Below are positions 6,345 to 9,007 of a stretch of 9,007 nt of DNA, piece after piece. Made by a program: the position numbers and the translations under genes. The stretch is from positions 1 to 9,007 of the forward strand of contig CAYWHE010000175.1 in assembly GCA_964458125.1 (NCBI GenBank), in the 5' to 3' direction. How positions within the stretch are numbered: the first letter of the stretch is position 1; each line of letters begins with the position of its first letter. The notes under the pieces were generated by a model. It was not told where the DNA came from, made no database searches, and saw only the letters and a list, made by a program, of their open reading frames with translations. The DNA comes from CAYWHE01 sp964458125 (lineage in GTDB: Bacteria > Bacteroidota > Bacteroidia > AKYH767-A > OLB10).

Positions 6345-7838
6345 ATGGGCTTAAAATCCTTTCTCAGCAAGCCGCTGGCCAATTATATCTCGGCATCCGC
6401 CTACAAGGATCACCGGGAAGCTTTAGCAATCCAGGAGAACCTGCTGAAAACCCTGCTCCGGACCGCCCGGCACACCCGGTTTGGCCATGATCATGGCTTT
6501 GGCGAAATCCATACCCATGCCGATTTCGTGAAACAGGTGCCGGTCAGGGACTATGAAAAACTGGCCGGTTATGTCGGTGAGATCAAATCCGGCAGGGAAA
6601 ACGTCCTGTGGCCGGGAAAACCCCTGTACCTGAGCAAGACATCGGGTACTACCTCCGGCGTCAAGTATATTCCCATTTCCCGCGAATCCATTTCCAATCA
6701 TATCAACGGCGCCCGCAATGCCCTGTTGCAGTATATTGCTGCCACCGGAAAGGCCGAGTTCGTGGATGGTAAGATGATCTTTCTTTCAGGCAGCCCCGTC
6801 CTCGACACCGTTGCCGGAATTCCCACCGGCCGCCTGTCCGGCATCGTAAACCATCATGTGCCGGGTTACCTGCGCCGGAACCAGATGCCATCCTGGAAAA
6901 CCAACTGTATCGAAGACTGGGAGGCCAAGGTGGACGCCATTGTGGAGGAGACCCATGACCAGCACATGACGCTTATCAGCGGCATCCCTCCATGGGTGCA
7001 GATGTATTTCGACCGGCTGGTGAAGAAAAAAGGCCGGCCGGTGAAGGATATCTTTCCGGGGTTTTCCCTTTTCGTATACGGAGGCGTTAACTATGAACCC
7101 TACCGGAAAAAGATTGAAGAAACCATCGGAAAAAGGATCGATTCCGTGGAACTGTACCCCGCTTCGGAGGGATTTATCGCCTACCAGGATGTACCCGGTG
7201 AGGACGGGCTCCTGCTTAATCTGAATGCGGGTATTTATTTTGAATTCATCGAAGCGGTTGATTTCTTTAAACCGGCAGCCAGGCGTCTGACCCTGGGGGA
7301 TGTTAAAACCGGCGTCCAGTATGCCCTGTTGCTCACCACCAATGCAGGCCTCTGGAGTTACAGCATCGGGGATACGGTTAAATTTGTGTCCCTTTCGCCT
7401 TACCGGGTGGTCGTCACCGGGCGCATCAAGCATTTTATCTCGGCCTTTGGCGAACATGTTATCGGAGAAGAGGTGGAAAAGGCATTGCTGTCAGCCGCCA
7501 GGGAACAGGGGGTGGGGATTGTGGAGTTCACGGTTGCCCCACAGGTTACGCCAGCCTATGGGTTGCCTTATCACGAATGGTTTATTGAATTCAGCAAAGG
7601 CCCTGCCGATCCCGTCCGTTTCGCTGGTGTTGTGGATGAAAACCTGCAAAAGCTGAACATATATTACCGGGACCTGATTACGGGGAACATCCTCTGTCCG
7701 CTGAAAATAACGCTGATCCGGGAGAACGGCTTTATTGATTACATGAAGAGCCTCGGTAAGCTGGGGGGGCAAAACAAACTGCCCCGCCTGTCGAACGACA
7801 GAACTATTGCCGATGCCCTTGCCCCTTTCAAGCGATAG
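6345..7838 (+). CDS. GH3-family acyl-adenylating enzyme
   Basis: A 497-residue, probably cytosolic enzyme of the ANL (adenylate-forming) superfamily, in the GH3 branch best known from plants, where members join amino acids to auxin or jasmonate. The three GH3 nucleotide motifs are present: SKTSGTTSGVKYIP (97-110), YPASEGF (271-277) and YSIGD (339-343). GRIKHFISAFGEHV (359-372) marks the hinge to a smaller C-terminal domain, which carries the late lysine region GKLGGQNKLPRL (471-482). It is shorter than plant GH3 proteins (about 600) but usual for bacterial ones. No signal peptide or membrane segment is seen. It is likely translated from the M23 transcript, without a clear ribosome site of its own. 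In Bacteroidota this family is common but its acid and amine substrates are unknown, so plant hormone chemistry should not be assumed. Confidence 0.92.
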   Translation: MGLKSFLSKPLANYISASAYKDHREALAIQENLLKTLLRTARHTRFGHDHGFGEIHTHADFVKQVPVRDYEKLAGYVGEIKSGRENVLWPGKPLYLSKTSGTTSGVKYIPISRESISNHINGARNALLQYIAATGKAEFVDGKMIFLSGSPVLDTVAGIPTGRLSGIVNHHVPGYLRRNQMPSWKTNCIEDWEAKVDAIVEETHDQHMTLISGIPPWVQMYFDRLVKKKGRPVKDIFPGFSLFVYGGVNYEPYRKKIEETIGKRIDSVELYPASEGFIAYQDVPGEDGLLLNLNAGIYFEFIEAVDFFKPAARRLTLGDVKTGVQYALLLTTNAGLWSYSIGDTVKFVSLSPYRVVVTGRIKHFISAFGEHVIGEEVEKALLSAAREQGVGIVEFTVAPQVTPAYGLPYHEWFIEFSKGPADPVRFAGVVDENLQKLNIYYRDLITGNILCPLKITLIRENGFIDYMKSLGKLGGQNKLPRLSNDRTIADALAPFKR

Positions 7839-7862
7839 CCGGACACCGGGAGTCAGGGTTTT

Positions 7863-8786
7863 TCAAACCAGGGTGATGTCAAACTGAACCAGGTCGATAA
7901 AGGCCTGGACCCGCTCGTCCACCTCTTCCTGCGTTAAGCCTTCAATACGCGCGGTTCCAAATTTTTCCACGCAAAAGGAGGCCATGGCTGATCCGAAAAT
8001 GATGGCTCTTTTCATGTTTTCAAAGGAGACATCACGGGTACGGGTCAGGTGCCCGATAAAGCCGCCGGCAAACGTATCCCCGGCCCCGGTGGGATCAAAA
8101 ACATCTTCCAGGGGCAAAGCGGGGGCAAAAAATACCTGTTCTTCGTTAAACAACAGGGCGCCATGCTCTCCTTTTTTAATGATGATTACGCCGGGACCCA
8201 TACCGAGGATTTTCTGGGCCGCCTTGACCAGGGAATATTCTCCGGACAGCTGCCTGGCCTCGGCATCGTTGATCGTAAGCACATCCACCAGGGTAAGCGT
8301 TTCCCGAAGCGCATCCATCTGGGTATCCATCCAGACATTCATGGTGTCCATCACGATCAGCCGGGGCCTGGTGTTCAGCCGTTCGATGACGGTCCTCTGG
8401 ATCTGGGGCATCAGATTGCCAAGCATCAGCATTTCACAGTCCTGGTAAGCGTCCGGAATCACCGGGTCGAAATCCAGCAGTACGTTAAGCTGCGTATCCA
8501 GCGTGTCGCGGGTGTTCATATCGTTATGGTAACGCCCCGACCAGAAAAACGATTTTCGTCCCTGTTTCACCTGCAGTCCGGTGGTGCTGATCCCCTGTTT
8601 TTGCAGCTGTTTGATGGTGGTATCCGGAAAGTCGTCACCCACCACGGAAACCAGATTGATACCTTTGGTAAAATAGGAGGCGGCCATGGAGATGTAAGTG
8701 GCCGCGCCTCCGATGATTTTATCGGTTTTACCAAAAGGGGTTTCAATGGCATCGAATGCTACAGTGCCGACTACAAGGAGGCTCAT
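7863..8786 (-). CDS. PfkB-family (ribokinase-like) carbohydrate or nucleoside kinase
   Basis: A 307-residue cytosolic kinase that should move the ATP gamma-phosphate to a sugar or nucleoside hydroxyl. The N-terminal strand LLVVGTVAFDAIETPFG and PfkB signature 1 (GGAATYISMAASYF, 26-39) are followed by NDAEA (173-177), IIKKGEHGA (202-210) and signature 2, DPTGAGDTFAGGF (231-243), with the anion hole GAGD and catalytic base D237. Length is normal for the family. The N-terminal text differs from classic ribokinase or fructokinase, and I cannot name the substrate. It converges on GH3, with 24 bases between the stops, and has a good promoter-like box just upstream, so it is probably transcribed alone. 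No Shine-Dalgarno precedes ATG 8786, common in this phylum. Confidence 0.93.
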   Translation of the reverse strand: MSLLVVGTVAFDAIETPFGKTDKIIGGAATYISMAASYFTKGINLVSVVGDDFPDTTIKQLQKQGISTTGLQVKQGRKSFFWSGRYHNDMNTRDTLDTQLNVLLDFDPVIPDAYQDCEMLMLGNLMPQIQRTVIERLNTRPRLIVMDTMNVWMDTQMDALRETLTLVDVLTINDAEARQLSGEYSLVKAAQKILGMGPGVIIIKKGEHGALLFNEEQVFFAPALPLEDVFDPTGAGDTFAGGFIGHLTRTRDVSFENMKRAIIFGSAMASFCVEKFGTARIEGLTQEEVDERVQAFIDLVQFDITLV

Positions 8787-8805
8787 GGGATGGATTTTTT
8801 TTGGT

Positions 8806-8833
8806 CAAAGATATTGCAATATTATAACAAAAA
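8806..8833 (-). promoter_or_regulatory. Predicted Bacteroidota promoter of the PfkB kinase
   Basis: On the minus strand TATCTTTG (complement of 8806-8813) matches the -7 consensus TAnnTTTG exactly, 19 bases before the ATG. A TTTTTG stretch (8828-8833) lies 14 bases upstream, shorter than the standard spacing. The predicted leader is only about 10-15 bases. Confidence 0.55.
8811..8822. repeat. Perfect 12-base palindrome between divergent promoters
   Basis: ATATTGCAATAT is perfectly self-complementary. It overlaps the -7 box of the kinase promoter on one strand and the TTG of the tRNA-side promoter on the other, so a dimer bound here would affect both directions. No regulator is known for it. 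Confidence 0.4.
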
Positions 8834-8843
8834 GCTATTTTTG
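8814..8843 (+). promoter_or_regulatory. Predicted Bacteroidota promoter of the tRNA-Asn transcript
   Basis: TTG (8814-8816), 19 bases, then TATTTTTG (8836-8843): an exact fit to the phylum's TTG-N19-TAnnTTTG pattern. Transcription would start near 8850, about 105 bases before the tRNA, and would include the inverted repeat at 8919-8948. No open frame of note lies between, so the tRNA (and anything after it) is the likely product. Confidence 0.5.
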
Positions 8844-8918
8844 CACTCCCTTTTACGTGATTACACGTGCTTTAGTCCCTGCTGTTGCCGGGATGGGTTT
8901 GAGTAGAAGGAAAACAAG

Positions 8919-8948
8919 GATTAACCCGCGCACAGGCGCGATTTAATC
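8919..8948. repeat. Long inverted repeat upstream of tRNA-Asn
   Basis: Outer arms GATTAA (8919-8924) and TTAATC (8943-8948), a 2-by-2 internal mismatch, inner arms CGCGC (8927-8931) and GCGCG (8936-8940), and the 4-base loop ACAG. That makes 11 base pairs in a 30-base element, ending eight bases before the tRNA. It could fold in the precursor RNA or act as a DNA site. No T-run follows, so it is not a standard terminator. Confidence 0.6.
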
Positions 8949-8956
8949 AGTGTTAT

Positions 8957-9007
8957 TCCTCCTTAGCTCAGCTGGTTAGAGCACATGACTGTTAATCATG
9001 GGGTCCC
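8957..9007 (+). tRNA. tRNA-Asn (anticodon GTT), 3' end cut by window
   Basis: The first 51 bases of a tRNA: acceptor 5' strand TCCTCCT (8957-8963), T8 and A9, D stem GCTC/GAGC (8966-8969 and 8979-8982) around a loop with GG, then the anticodon stem CATGA/TCATG (8984-8988 and 8996-9000). The seven-base loop CTGTTAA holds GTT at 8991-8993, which reads AAC/AAU codons. The variable loop and the first bases of the T stem follow; the T loop and the 3' acceptor strand lie outside the window, so acceptor pairing cannot be checked. Confidence 0.93.

Noticed and set aside
6786..7457. 223-residue open frame on the minus strand
   Set aside because: Antisense shadow of GH3, whose motifs are all on the + strand.
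7857..7869. Small hairpin GGTTT-TTC-AAACC between the convergent GH3 and PfkB genes
   Set aside because: Only five base pairs with a three-base loop and no proper T-run; too weak to call a terminator.
8049..8906. 285-residue open frame on the + strand
   Set aside because: Antisense shadow of the PfkB kinase, running out into the intergenic region; no domain seen.

Overview
The window looks like chromosomal DNA of a Bacteroidota (Bacteroidetes) bacterium. Four things point there: a SprE/PorW-type component of the type IX secretion system, which is restricted to that phylum; promoter-like boxes of the TAnnTTTG type in several intergenic gaps; weak or absent Shine-Dalgarno sequences before most starts; and a LytS/LytTR two-component pair. 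The genus cannot be told from the sequence. I see no transposase, integrase, phage gene or CRISPR array. Most of the window reads as conserved core genome.

Layout. (1) 1-1213: the C-terminal part of a LytS-type histidine kinase overlaps its LytTR response regulator by four bases. (2) 1337-2020: two small membrane proteins on the + strand. The first is a DUF2892 protein broken by a frameshift; the second is a DoxX-family protein. (3) 2059-5262, minus strand: a large PorW/SprE-like TPR lipoprotein followed by a bactofilin that appears to have its own promoter. (4) 5263-5467: a divergent control region with the same 14-base promoter-like motif facing outward on each side and an inverted repeat in the middle. 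(5) 5468-7838, + strand: a membrane-anchored M23 peptidase with a complete zinc site, then a GH3-family adenylating enzyme seven bases downstream. (6) 7863-8786, minus strand: a PfkB-family sugar or nucleoside kinase converging on GH3. (7) 8787-9007: a second divergent control region, a strong inverted repeat, and the 5' two-thirds of a tRNA-Asn(GTT) cut by the window edge.

How the genes may work together. The bactofilin, the M23 peptidase and PorW form a plausible cell-envelope module. Bactofilins are cytoplasmic polymers that in other bacteria recruit M23 endopeptidases to defined sites in the wall, and PorW links parts of the type IX machinery that must cross the peptidoglycan. Their adjacency suggests, but does not prove, local wall remodelling coupled to secretion or cell shape. 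The roles of GH3 and the PfkB kinase here are unknown.

The items most worth checking are the broken DUF2892 gene, the bactofilin/PorW/M23 linkage, the paired divergent motif at 5335-5408, and the palindromes before the tRNA. I did not find a clearly new multi-gene system.
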